64,000 nucleotides of DNA, from contig NC_036455.1 of assembly GCF_002775205.1 (NCBI RefSeq), forward strand, positions 2,766,501 to 2,830,500, in the 5' to 3' direction. A program made the position numbers and the translations under genes. Source of the DNA: Xiphophorus maculatus. Its lineage: Eukaryota > Chordata > Actinopteri > Cyprinodontiformes > Poeciliidae. Shown here piece by piece: positions 24,568 through 37,411 of this stretch; position 1 is the stretch's first letter; every line of letters starts with the position of its first letter. The notes under the pieces were generated by a model that saw only the letters and a list, made by a program, of their open reading frames with translations, was not told where the DNA came from and ran no database searches.

Positions 24568-27050
24568 TTCTGCAGGATTCAGTCACGCAGTTTCTATCGA
24601 CCAGACATTGCTAATACGTTACTGTCGTCGCTCCTTTTCTTTGTCAACAGAACAAACAGCAGCTGAACACTTCCCTCCTTGGAGCTCTATGTCACTGATA
24701 GTATAGAAGAAGAAAAAAGCGCTTTATTAGGCCACCACTAAAGCTCAAGGTGCATTTGACTCTTTTCGGTTGCCAGACCTTCGTTTATTAAGCAAACATC
24801 CCCCTTTCTGGTTTGACGCGCTGACCAACTTCCGCATTTGAAGCAGTTCTTTCGCAAGTTATTTTCTTATCTACATGAAAGATTTGCGCTCCTCCAACCA
24901 ATAAATACAACCAGCAAGCTTTTAGTTATACTTGGTAGTACTTTTATCAAATCATGACTGCTTTCTCAATCTTAAACCTATTCTTTTGCTTGTTTTTTTT
25001 AATGGAATATTACAATTTTGTCTTAACCCTTTCATGCATGAATTATGATCCTTTGTGTCAGAATTTTTTTTCCATTTTTTTAAATTTTTTTCTTAAGGCA
25101 TAAAAAAGGTAGGACATTTTTTTTGTAAAAATATATATATATTTTTTTTTATGTGATCAATTGTAATTTTGTCCAAATACAAAGTTGTTATTTGAAAAAT
25201 ACATCAGTAGTATTGCTACTTAGGGGTTATCTGATGTCACAATATTTTTTTTACTTGTAAGAGTCGTCTACAGTAGAAGGAGGGACCGGGTCGGTTCTCA
25301 TGCTTTTTTGTCTGTCGGCCATATTATATTTAACAAAAATAATTTCTTGCATTTGCAGCTGATGGCCAGTATAGTTGATGGTATATTTTATGATGCATTA
25401 GTGTCCACTTCAGTGGTCTATGTGCATTTATAACATAAAAATCCACAGGAAGCACAAGAAAATGGCTTTTAGATAGCTGTCCACTGCAGTGACCACTATG
25501 CATGAAAGGGTTAAAAATGTCTATGCCACTAACTCACTTTTACCTTAGTTCACAGTACAATTATTTTTCACCAAGCAAAATTATATTTTTATGCTCTTGT
25601 GTATAAAAACACTGCGGATTCAGATGGTATTTATTGTCATACAGTGAAATAAAATGACAATCTTCAGGACCATGGCTATTTAGAGGCACAGACAACATAA
25701 ACTAAACATAAAGCTTAGTATAAGCTAAGACTGAAGCTTAGATTAACAGTCAAGCTAAACTAAGGTTACAAGAGGATGGTCTTTCTCACTTAAATGTGCA
25801 TAGAAAACATGCAGTTCATCAGGGAGGAAGGGAAGAGTCAGAAGCAATATGCTGAATCTTTAAATTGCTGATGCATTTAAGCATTGAAATAATAGCAATA
25901 ATATTTTTTCTGACAAGCTGCACACTGAAAAAGTGGTAGAGTTTGTATTTTTTTCTATCACACTTTAAGTTTTTTGTGTGTTCTTGGATGAAAAAATACA
26001 AAATGAATGTGCAAAGTATTGTTGTTTAACATCATCAGTCAACATCAGTGTCCATTTGGTTTGCATGACAGAAAAACACGTAATTGAATTCTAGAACTGA
26101 AAAATTGAACTAATGATATTGATTACTACAAACCCCATAAATCTGCCTGTTTATTTTTTTTTACACAATACACTTCAGTTTCTTAACCATTTGAAATATA
26201 CATTATATTTGAGCTTGTAGTGCACTAGAGTCCAAACTGGCAGAGAGTTCATATCCAAATCTTGGGCCTGACTTACCATGAGACCCTCAGATAATAAACA
26301 CTGCCTCAATGCAAATAACAATCTGTCTTATTAGTCTGCCCTCCTGAACCCTACTTAAATTGTTTATCTAAAGATAAACTGTGAAGTCCTCTGGTTGCAG
26401 AACATTTCAACTTGATTTCTGCCCCTCTGAGGTGACATAATGTCTAGAAAACTCAGCTGCACCTTTGCAAAAAAGCTGATTTTAGTTTCCACATTTTTGC
26501 ATTAGTTTCACAGTAAAACAGATTGCAACAGCATATAACTATAAATGAGCAAAGCCAGTGTAGCTTGATGATAGCTTCTCATGAAAAGCTGCCTGGTGCC
26601 TTGAAAGCCAAGTACACTTAGCAGGATTTTATGGCATTGTCATTAATGCTTTGAGAGTTCCTGTAGACTCGTTTGTTTTCATATTATAGCTATATTGTTT
26701 TGGAGAAGATTTAATTGCATTGAGTCATATTTTCAAAACGAATCAATGAATGAGTTTATATTCAACTTAGAGGAAATAATTACATTTATTGCTTTATTTA
26801 CTAATTCATCCATTCACTGTTTGTGCCCCTCACTAATAGAAGATTTTATCAGAAAATGAAAGATTGGGGGTACCAGATTTCCCTTTGAGGTGTATAAAAT
26901 GTATTTACATTTACAGCAAAATGCTTTAAAGCACTATAAAATAGTTCCTAGACAGTTTTTATGTCACCTTCAGTATTTCAAACGGGTGAACAATCAGTAG
27001 AACTACAAATACTACAATCAGGTGACGTTACCTTCCGTTTTGGCAGTCAG
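24568..27050. other. dgat1-tbc1d20 divergent intergenic region
   Basis: Contains the piggyBac-like MITE at 25023-25514. The rest is AT-rich with no supported exon. The dgat1 promoter must lie in its left end; no TATA box is obvious there. Confidence 0.5.
25023..25514. mobile_element. piggyBac-like MITE between dgat1 and tbc1d20
   Basis: It is bounded by TTAA at 25023-25026 and 25511-25514, with inverted ends CCCTTTCATGCAT. A TTAA target duplication and a CCC-start terminus are the piggyBac signature. The interior is AT-rich without a transposase. It lies about 450 bases upstream of the dgat1 start. Confidence 0.8.
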
Positions 27051-27110
27051 CCAATAATATCCTTGTCACGTGAATATTTTGTCCAATCAGAGCGTGGCAG
27101 ACCGGAAGTA
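27051..27110 (+). promoter_or_regulatory. tbc1d20 promoter elements: two CCAAT boxes, CACGTG E-box, ETS site
   Basis: CCAAT at 27051-27055 and 27083-27087, TCACGTGA at 27066-27073 and ACCGGAAGTA at 27101-27110, all within 60 bases and 155-215 bases upstream of the tbc1d20 ATG. Evenly spaced CCAAT/E-box/ETS clusters are typical of TATA-less promoters. TCACGTGA also fits USF and TFEB/TFE3 (CLEAR-type) binding. Binding is inferred. Confidence 0.5.
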
Positions 27111-27260
27111 GGTTGAATCAGTCAGGAACAGCTGTTGACAAGAGCCGTTTCGTTCATATAAACCCAGCCGGTCTCATTTTTGTGTTTAGACACTGTTTTT
27201 ATTAGCCTTTTCTGCCTCATGGTAGATTGTTTTAGTTGACTTTCGGCATTTTGTACTTAA

Positions 27261-27269
27261 ATGGGATGA
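27261..27269 (+). other. Minimal upstream ORF (Met-Gly-stop) overlapping the tbc1d20 start
   Basis: ATG GGA TGA occupies 27261-27269; its TGA overlaps the tbc1d20 ATG at 27266-27268 in an ATGA arrangement. Whether this ATG lies in the mRNA depends on the unmapped transcription start. Confidence 0.6.
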
Positions 27270-30200
27270 GAAAACACAAGAGGAAGAAACAAATCGGAGC
27301 AGTTGGGGGCAATGAGAATGGATTTGTTACAAGAGGTTAGTGAAACACAAATAGCTAGCGCTATTGTATGGATAAAAACTCGGCGTTAAATCTTCTGCTA
27401 ATAAAACTTGCCAGAACATTTAACATTATTCGGTAAATCGGAAAGTTGACAAGCCTCATACTCGAATTAAATCTAATTTTACATAATATAATTAAAACCC
27501 GTGTGAGTCAGGTCTGGATACTGATCTGGAGTTGACGAGTTTCTCCTCCTAGCTGGCAACAAATCACCCACAGTCGTTTCTTCAAGAGATTTAATCAGAA
27601 TCAAAGCAACTCTAAAATGCTGCTTGCGTGGCATCCTGGGTTGTCTGAGAAACCCTGGAAAATTACAGCTCCCATCTTCAGTTATTTTACTCACAGAACC
27701 AAACCTGTCATTTGTGTCATTGTCAAGAACTCCAGACAAAAGCTCTTACATAACCCCATCATCATTTACTGAGTCATTGTGATTCTTTGTCTGCAATTTA
27801 CTTGCCACTGACATAAATCATCATAGTTTTGTTGGGTATTATTTTTGCCATTTTATAAACAAACCCTTTAAGCACCTTTTGTGCTATTTCTTGGTGAACT
27901 TGGGCTAATATTTCTGAAAATAAATAGTTTTTTAAGGAATATTTTTGAACAATAGCAAAATGTCTAGACTGTTAAAGACAGTACCATAACAGGTTTTGAA
28001 ATTGTGTTCATTGCCATTTGTTGTAAAAGAAAAAAAAAAACTGAAATGGGGCTAAAGATGGGGAAAAAATAACATTATTAATTTGCATTTTATGTTTATC
28101 TAAAAATAATTCAGTTCCAAGTTGTAAAACTAGTCAGGAGGATCCCCAGAATTCAAATCCTAGACAAAAGAGGGTTTTGTTTTTGTTTTTGTTTAAATCA
28201 ACTCCAACCTCAAAGTTCATAATGGCTTTTCGAATATGGCTTTATAATTTTAATTTTGTAACCCTGTGTTTGCTGTTTTATTTATTTATTTTCATGTATG
28301 CTTTTCTAATTACATCTCTGCTGGTTTCTCACTAAACCTTTTTCCTGTTTCTTACAGAATCAGATGGTGGAAGAAAACATAAGCTGACCGTCATTCATCA
28401 GGCTTTGATAAGGTTTATATAATTTATGTATATGAGGCATAACTATCTGATTCTCTATGTAATTAGTTTTTGATATTAAAAACTATTATAAGATGGCTAG
28501 TCCCTTAATTTATTTAAGCAATAGCATATTGTACCCCCCTTTAAAAATCCTACAGAATTTAGCCACATGTGGTACAAATCTTAAAATTTTAGGAATTTTA
28601 GATTTCTTTATGTGACAAAGAATAAGAAAAGCTTCACACTGTTTCATTACAATCAAACTTACTTTGTTTTAGAGAGTTGCATAATTCTTTGCTTCTGAAC
28701 TGATAGAGATCCAGTGGACATTGAGGCGCTGAGGAGAGCTGCAGCCGGTAACGGAGGCTTACTCACCGATGAGCTAAGGAGAAAAGTGTGGCCTAAATTA
28801 CTGAACATAAACGTGTACAAGCTACCACCCAAACCTGGTTAGTATACCTTTTTAAAAAACAGATTTAATGACAAATATTTTTATTTATTTTTCCACAATC
28901 ACTACATAAATCAAAATAGACAATCATTGACATTGCAGCACTCTGGAAACATGCTTAAACCCATTGAACTTTTTCACATTTTGTTTTGTTAAAACTAATA
29001 ACTTATTTGGATTTAATGTGATGCAACAACATAAAGTATTTAATATTTATAAAGTGTAAGGAAAGCTTTATGTATTTTTAAAAATCTTAAGTGTGGCATG
29101 GAACACAAATGCAACCTGCGACTTTCAGGTTTCTATTTGTAAAAAAAAAAGATTAAAAAGTTCTTTGTTAATCTTTCTTTCTGCTTCAGGTCGAGAAGTG
29201 AGGGAGAACCACAAGGACTACAATCAAGTTGTCCTGGATGTCAGAAGGTCCATGAAGCGATTTCCTAAAGGTGCTTTTATGTGTGTGTGTTACCTCCACT
29301 AAAAGAAGCAGACTGTAATTCACTGTGACATTTATCAGGCTTCACCCTTGTACTTAGAGCAACTCAGAGGGTTATCTGATAAAGTTAAATAATTAATTAG
29401 CAAAGTTTAAGTGTCGTATGGGAAGACTTGGAGGACAGAGATTGTCTTCTATTAACACGTCTCAGAGACATTTTGAGTAAAAACTTACTGATTTTTAAAA
29501 GTTTGTGTACATCTTACCTAAAAAATAAATGGTGTGGAAAAGATAATATCACAAGCATACAGGTGCAGAATTGGCTCATTTTTTTTTTCTGAATCTAAAT
29601 TTATCATTAAAGGCAATAATAACAAAAGATAATTCCAAACTTTTTTGAAACGCTCAAGCAGTATGTGCAGAACTGTTCAGAAATGTCCACCTCCTGATTC
29701 GCAGCTTGTGGAATAACTTAATGAACTTAAAGTACCATTTGGACCTCATCAATCACGTTACTGTGGAGGAATGCTTTTCTGGCGTGTAGCTTTTCCAGAC
29801 AATTTGAACAATTATGTTGGATTCTATTTAATAAATCTGTCGTGCATTTCTCATTTGAGTTGCTTTTAAAGAAAACTTGCTAAGCCCGGTGGTTGTGGCG
29901 CTTGGGATAGGGCCTGTCATGTTTTTGTGTTAAAAAATGTTTAAAGTTGACAGGAAATTTAAAAATATCACTTGATAATTATGTGTTATTTGAAGATTGG
30001 AAGATTAATATCTTCCAATCCAACACCTACTATGACGTCTTCAAAAATTCAAACATTAAAATAAAGCTTAAATAAATAAGCATTGCTAAGCCTGGTGGGG
30101 GCACAAGTAAAGCTTGGTTGCCTACCAGGCTTATAACAGACTGGGGGAACTCTGCTTTTATTAGTTTTTCTGATCAGTAAAGAGTTTTTTCATTTGTTTG

Positions 30201-33200
30201 TTTCCCTCTGGGTTTTTATTCAGCTTTAATTTGAATAATTAAAGGAATCATATGCATTAATATAATCTCTGGATGTTAAGATTACAGTTTAGTCTCCAGG
30301 CATATGCTTAACTTGAATAAAACAGAAAAAAGTTTTTTTTTTTTTTTTTAATGTTGGTGTTTGTATGTAGTGAATGCTTCATTCTTGTGCGGTGTTTTAG
30401 GTATGCCAGCCTCAGAGCGAGCCGTTCTGCAGGAGCAGCTGATCGACATCATCCTGGAGGTGCTGAAGCGAAACCCGCAGCTCCACTACTACCAGGGCTA
30501 CCATGACGTGGCTGTGACTCTGCTGCTGGTGGTTGGGGAGCGCATGTCCATTGCCATGCTGGACACTTTGTCCAATTTTCATCTCAGGTTAGCCTGCTTT
30601 CACAGTCGTTGCAACATAAAGATTATTTATTTATTTATTTTTAATTAAACTTAAATTTTTCTCCTTTCTGTAGGGATTTCATGGATCCGACCATGGACAG
30701 CACCAAACACATTTTGAACTATCTTATGCCCATATTGGAACAAGTTGATGCAGAGCTACACGACTTTATGATCAGGTATGAATTAACTGACAGAGTAAAT
30801 CACTTAAAAACTGGGATTGTTTTAGAATAACTTGCCACTAGAGGGAACCAGAGAGCTAGTCTTTAAATATAATTGGGGATGCATTAGTCGTGGTCTCATT
30901 TGGAGTTTCAGTTAAATGTTGTGGTTTTACTGGCCTGTTTGTCTCACTGAGGTCTTTGCATCATTAAACTAATTTTGAACCCTGAATAAATAGTCAAATG
31001 CAAAATAAACAAAACTGAGAATATTTGGATCATTTGGTTTATTAAACCAGTCAATATTGCTTATTAGAATAAAGCCAGCTATTGCACATTGCTTATTAAT
31101 TTTGCCAGGATCAGGTTTTAGAAATGTTTGCATGTTTGTGACTTGTGTTATGAAGTATTTTAATCAGCATGCTTGTGTGTATCTGCAAGACTATATATTT
31201 GCTAGTTACCTTACATCTTACAAACCCCAACTAAAAAAACCAAAATAATGCAGGTATTGCTTTGGACTAGAAGACAAGACAATATAAAAAAGATTACTTC
31301 AAAGTTTGGATCACTGATTTTAGTGCATTCTTCCTCTTCTTTCTTCCTACCTTCTCATGTGTTTTTCCTCCATTTTATCTCATTTTCCCCATTCTTACAA
31401 TTTCATTGACCAAAACCTTCCACATATACTACTTCATTTTATTTAGGTTTCAGAAAATTTAGAAAAGCTTCAGTTTCTAAATTTGCCAAAATGTATCAAT
31501 TAGTAAAAGTCTTAAATGTAAAGTAATTTGTCAGCTAATTTGTTACTGCATGTAGTTACTTTTTTCTTTGCAGGACTTTTGAATGGATAGCTACCGTTTT
31601 GTAGATTTGAAAATGTGTTTGGATTCTCTTTCAATGTTTAATTTTAATCCAAAAAGTATTTTTTGACACTTAAATTTTTACATCATCACTATAAATGTGT
31701 TACTGAGCTAAAAACAACAAAAATAATCAGGTTTCATTTTACAACTGAGAGAAGTGATAAAGATCACTTTATTTTTGAAAGTAATCTTTGCTTAAATTTA
31801 AGAAAAGCTTGGAGCACATGTGAAATCTGGTTATAAAAAAATATGAATATATTTTCTTTCCCTGTGCTGTTGAGCAGCTTGTCTTCATCTCTTCTATGTG
31901 GCGTCTGTTTCAGAGCGGAGGTCGGAACCATCTTTGCTCTCTCCTGGCTCATCACGTGGTACGGCCACGTCCTGTCAGAGTTCAGACACACGCTGAGGCT
32001 GTACGACTTCTTCCTGGCCTCCCATCCTCTGATGCCCATCTACCTTGCTGCTACGGTAAGACGGCTTTCGCATGCAATCTCCTCTGCAAGGACAGTGTGG
32101 TACTTTTATTTTAAATAAAAGAAAAATCACGTATAAGTGACTATTTTTACAACACAGACATTTAGACTTTTCCAACTTGTTGCTCAATAGAGGCTCTGTA
32201 CACTCTGTTAAAAGCAGGACTGTTGGTGTGTTAGATAATTTACGCAAAGGTTAGTTTGTTTTTTAAAATACTTTTAAAAAACTTTTCAGAGTAGAAACGG
32301 TTGCTGTTGAGAATGTTTCAGTATCTACTTATCTTTGTTTCTGAGCTAAATAGAGGAAGGACTCTGAAGTATGTGAGACCATAAAGTAGAAATGTATTTA
32401 TTTGTCCTCTAAAGAGTTCAGATCACAACCTGAGGCTCGAATTGAAATAAGTCTGAAATGGGGCAAAGTTGCTCCAATATGATCCTAGTGGGCATAAATA
32501 CTGGAAGTATTTTGTAACAGTAATGTATCAGGTGGTAAACTTTCATTCCTAGAAGGTCAGGCATTCATTAACACAAACATAACTATCCTTATGCGGTAGT
32601 AAATAGAATATGGGAATGCATCATAAACAAGACACATACTTTATTTATGTGAAACTGAGCTTTGTTTCTCATATTTAGACCCATGTACGGTACACAAATA
32701 TACATTGCAATCTAAAACAAATAGTGTGACAGCAGATTTACTTTCTATCTGCATATATATTGTCTAATATTCCAGTAGGAAGGAGTTATTTTCCAGAAAG
32801 GATTTCTCCAGAGCATTTCTTAGTTAAACCTGTAACTCTGCTTTCCTGTTTGTTATCACTGTTGTTCTCTTTAGTATTTCTAGCTGGTGAGCCTTATTTT
32901 CAATTCATCACACATGATCCATAATAATTAAGAAAAAAAGATGTATAAACTTACTCCTTCTTTGGTCTAAGATACTTTTATAACAGCTAGTTTGCTACTG
33001 TTAACATACTTTTTAAAAAACTTTTCAGAGTAGAAACGGTTGCTGTTGAGAATGTTTCAGTCTCTACTCATCTTTGTTTCTGAGCTAAATAGAGGAAGGA
33101 CCCTGAAGTATGTGAGACCATAAAGTAGAAATGTATTTATTTGTACTTTATGAAAAGCAGTTCATATTTGCTCCCACATGAAACAACTTAAATTTGGTTT

Positions 33201-36200
33201 TTGTTACGCACCCTGAGAAAAATGTTCACAAGCAGAAATCAACCCACCAACACAGAATTTAAATTAAAGTAAAACTATTTTTAAGAAAAAATAATTGCAC
33301 AGATTGCAAAAAAGGGACAGTTTAAGGAAAAATATGCAACACAAGTATTTTTGAAGAGGATAAACTCTGTCTGTGCTCTTATAATGCAAAAAAGACCAAA
33401 ACTTGTGGACTTACAGTAAAACTAATTAAATTTAGATGCTTCTAAACGTTTGTCTTGTTTTCAATTTCTCTTCTTCAGATTGTGTTGCACAGAGAGAAGG
33501 AGGTGAAGCAAACCGAGTGCGACATGGCTATGGTGCACCACCTGCTCTCCCACATCCCCCAGGACCTCCCGTATGAACTCCTGATCTGCCAGGCGCAGGA
33601 CCTGTTCGAACAGTTCCCTCCATCGCTGCTGGCCAAGCGGGCTGCACTGCAGTCTCGCAAGAGGTGAGGCGACGACGGAAATTAAATTAAAGCCGTTAAT
33701 GTGATAACACTGCTCAGAGCACATATCTTTAGCCCTGGTGGTTAAGCTATTTATTAGAAGAAACAATAACAGTCAGATCCATGTTTATGGGTGCTACAGT
33801 TTAATAGCTGCTTAATTAAACTGGAACACACAGAAGTAAAGTCTCCTAGAGATTACTCTGTATGGAGGTTTTGTTTTGTTTTCTATTTGTTAATTTACTT
33901 TCAATTATTTGTGTTCCAGTCAGGTTTTATGCTAACGAACTTCTTTAACTTTACTTTAACTCAATTTGGCTTTTGCATATCATCCGCTGCACTAAACTTG
34001 GAACTGTATACATCAATTTTTTTGTCCGGGTTATTTAAGATTTCCTTTAAATCATCATTGTTTATCTCCAAGTATGAGTTTGACCATAAATATTAACTTG
34101 TATAATTTCCACAACATATAATAGAAAAAAACAGGCCACAAACTGAGGAAATTCTGAGATTTCACCTTTTAATAAATGTAAGGAAAATGCTTTCTTTGGA
34201 TTGCATGCTCCGATAAATATGCATTTTTATTTTTACGTTCTCTTTATGCTTGTTGTTACATTAGACTTAAACAGGTGAAGTATAAGGCTGTCAATCTGAA
34301 TGAGTTATAAAATGTTTCAATCAAAATGTTTCTCCTGTTTAAAACTGTATTTGTGTATTTCGGTTTATGTGTAAATATAAAACGTATTTTGGAGAGCAGC
34401 AAAATTTACTCTACTGTAGAAAGTGCGGTGCAGCTCTTTCAGTAACCAAAAGGGGGCGCTCCTAACTCACATTCTGACTCCACCACCCAGATGTGCCACA
34501 AATTCCTGGTGTTGGTCCACACTGCGCCTTTCTCTCTCTATTATTAAGGGGAAACCTTTAATGCGGGCGGGGCCACTCACTCCCTCGCTCTGTGCAGCTC
34601 TGAGCGTGTTTCTGCGTGTCAGCATCCTTCAGTGTCGCCTGAAGTCATTGTTTAGGGCGGGAAGTGACACAAGACCTTGACAGACACGCTGAAAGATACA
34701 AATGCTCAAAACATACATTAGCTTTCCACAACCAAGAAGCACTGAGTTAGCAATTCTCCCTAACTCTCTCATCCTCTTTGGCTCGCTTGTCTTAATCTAT
34801 CACTTTATCCATCAGTCCATCTTCTCATGTCACTAGACTTTAGTTTTCTTCCTTATTGATGGCTAACACTCCCTTCCCATTCATCTCTCTCTCTTTCTCT
34901 CTTGTTTTCTTGCATCAGCTTGTCCATAAGCAGCTTCCAGGCATTTCATCTCTCCACCCTCCACCAGAGGCCAGACTCTGTTCTCCAGCGCCTCACCAGG
35001 GCCCAGGGCTACACCACCTCCAGACATGGTAAAAATAGTTACTGTAATCTTATTACTATTCTTCACAAAGAGAGCACTCACATTTAAAAAAAAATAATAA
35101 AAAAATAATGCAGACAGGGTAAAGATGTATTGTTGCTGCATAGGCTTTGAAGGTTGAGAAAAATGAATACCATCTATGAAATCCTCCACGAAAATCCTTC
35201 CAGAGCTCCCAGCTTTGGGGGTTTTCCCACCTCAGTGATATAATTCTTCAAAACAAGGCAGCAGTAAACACTTTCCCCTCTGGCACAATCAATAACATGT
35301 AAACAAATGTTGTAGCACCCCCATCAGACCAATCAAGTGCAGATTTAAATATGCCAGAACAGAACTAAGAGATGCATTACTCCCTTGTGTTCTGTGAAGA
35401 TCTGAACAGCGGCATCTGACATGTTGTCAGTGATTTGCACAGACTCGGAAATATTATGTGGCTTCAGCTTCAGGCTGAATGCTTTAATTATAAACCTGAG
35501 GAATATAATTCCCTGCAGTTTCATCAAAATATAACCAAAAGGCAGAAAAACAGGGAAAACCAACTTGTAGATCTCACGATTGCGAACAATACATGTGTGC
35601 TTTTTAACCTTAAGATTTAGGAAATGTTATTCAAACCCTCCCTGATAAAGTCAGACTCAGTTCAATCAGACAGATTAATACTTTAAAGTATGCAAGACTT
35701 AACATCTTTTTTGGTTGCACAGCAAGTTAAAGAAAACAAACATGTGACACCAAGACAGAAAAAAACCTTAATTTTTTATGGGACTTTATGATTTGTGGTA
35801 AACTTGCTAAATCATATGTGTTGGGAATGCAGCTGCAAAGAAAATTGTACCAAAAGGCTAAAACAAACACAGGCTTAATAAAACTCCATGGAGGTTATCC
35901 AGGTCTTTGAGCTGCATTATTATTATTATTATTATTTATTATTTATTTATAATTATTATTATTTATTATTATTATTATTATTATCATTATTTATCTTTGC
36001 TTGTTTTATAAAATTAATACTGATAATCAGTAATAAATTTGAGATGTTCTTGATAAACAAGAAAATAAATAAGTCTGGACACAAATGTAATTCTGCATTA
36101 TGTTCATATTGCAAAACTTTGTTTCACATAGAACATTTGTCTGCATATAAACAATATTTAAAAAATAGAAAGGAAACAACTTAATTTCATATATCCAACA

Positions 36201-37411
36201 ACCAAAAAATACATTTAGAGTAAGAGTAGGAAAAATAAAAAATTTCACTAGTTAGTATTTTTTTAATTTTTAATATTTTATTGCATTATGCCCAAACTAG
36301 TGTGACAAAATTAATAAATTCATCATTTTTAATGTGAAAATTATTGTTTTATATTAATAGCTTTTATATAACACATCCAAGTGTTCCTGCTGGTGAACAT
36401 AATAAAAACTATATTATACAACTCAATTCAATACAAAAGTAAATTTTAATCACAAAAGGAAATTAAATACTATTCTTTAATTAATACATACATAGAACCA
36501 GTTTCCCTTTTGAGCTATCAGTCACTCAATGATATTTAAGAACATTATAACTGCAGATTCATGTGCTTATTTTGCTTTTAGGCTTTGGGTGAGCACAGGA
36601 CATGAAGCTTTATTTTTTTATTATTACTAATTACTAATAAATTTCTCTCCCGTTTTCTCCGCTCCTGCTGTTTTCACCCTCAAGATCCTCTTTTATGGCT
36701 GTCAGTCCAGTCATATAATTAAAATAGACAATTATTTTCCACCTTTATTGGAACTCTGGATAAAAATGGGTCTTTGATTTCAGTAAAACAGTCTTTTTTT
36801 TGTGCAGTAGCATAATCTCACCCTGCAGAACACATAAAAATAGTCTCTGTCGTTTAGGAGTAAGAACTTCATAACAGTTTTTGTGGCTATCTGTGGCCCT
36901 TTAATGATTTTTGTACGGCCCTTGACTGCATGTATGATTTATTTGTATATTTAACAGAATCGTGGTTCACATAGACATAAAAAAAAAGAACAAAGTCACA
37001 TGATGCATAACAACAAAAAACAGACAAAACTCTTTAAAATAAAATGAATGCTTCAGTGTGAGATTATGATGCTGTCACAAAAGATGAATTAATTTCAGGG
37101 ATTTTAACTCACGGTCACCAATAAATGTGGCCTGGACTGTTACTTTGGTTTGGCCTTGAACATTGTGACCCCTCCTGACCCCTGCATGTTTCGTCATCTG
37201 ACCCCACCCTCCTTGTTCTGTGCTCCTGACCTTTTGACACCCAGGCCTGGAGGCTTCCCCGCCTGCAGCCCGAGGCCAGCTGTGGAGGGAGGGGAACAGG
37301 ATGATGAAGATGGCAGTGTGGGGGCTGTCCGCTACGCTAGGGGCCGCCGTGTTCGCCGTGGCTCAGACCGCCATGGACTGGGGACCCGACTTGATACTTC
37401 AGCTGTTCTGA
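27266..37411 (+). CDS. tbc1d20: TBC1 domain family member 20 (Rab1 GAP)
   Basis: GTPase-activating protein for Rab1, anchored in the ER and acting on ER-Golgi traffic. Ten coding exons: 27266-27335, 28358-28412, 28707-28837, 29190-29270, 30401-30587, 30674-30775, 31914-32055, 33479-33663, 34919-35028 and 37245-37411. All junctions are GT-AG, giving 409 aa (human 403). The TBC domain starts near GGLLTDELRRKVWPKLLN. The arginine finger is Arg105 in VVLDVRRS and the glutamine finger Gln144 in YYQGYHD, the same numbers as in human. DFMDPTMDSTKHILNYLMPI and EVGTIFALSWLITWYGHVLS follow. The last exon encodes a single membrane helix (about 377-395, MAVWGLSATLGAAVFAVAQ) and the tail LILQLF, matching the human tail anchor. 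The start MRKHKRKKQ is the only in-frame Met of exon 1; the N terminus diverges from human. Confidence 0.97.
29870..30154. mobile_element. hAT-like MITE in tbc1d20 intron 4 (copy 2, inverted, one end lost)
   Basis: The reverse complement aligns along its length with 17785-18055. It keeps the CTGGGGGAACTCTG end at 30141-30154, but the opposite terminal repeat is missing at 29870. It carries an extra 11-bp-arm palindrome at 29995-30020 and a small duplication near the retained end. Confidence 0.65.
32268..33144. repeat. Pair of ~137-bp direct repeats in tbc1d20 intron 7
   Basis: 32268-32404 and about 33007-33144 share an almost identical block starting ATACTTTT and ending TATTTATTTGT, with about three substitutions and one indel by eye. 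About 600 bases of unrelated AT-rich sequence lie between. This fits a recent segmental duplication or the remnants of a repeat's two ends. Confidence 0.8.
35914..35993. repeat. (ATT)n microsatellite in tbc1d20 intron 9
   Basis: About 80 bases of ATT/ATTT repeats with a few interruptions. Confidence 0.9.

Noticed and set aside
24316..24706. Open frames of 101 and 116 residues antisense to dgat1 exon 1
   Set aside because: Shadows of the GC-rich dgat1 first exon; no protein family resemblance.
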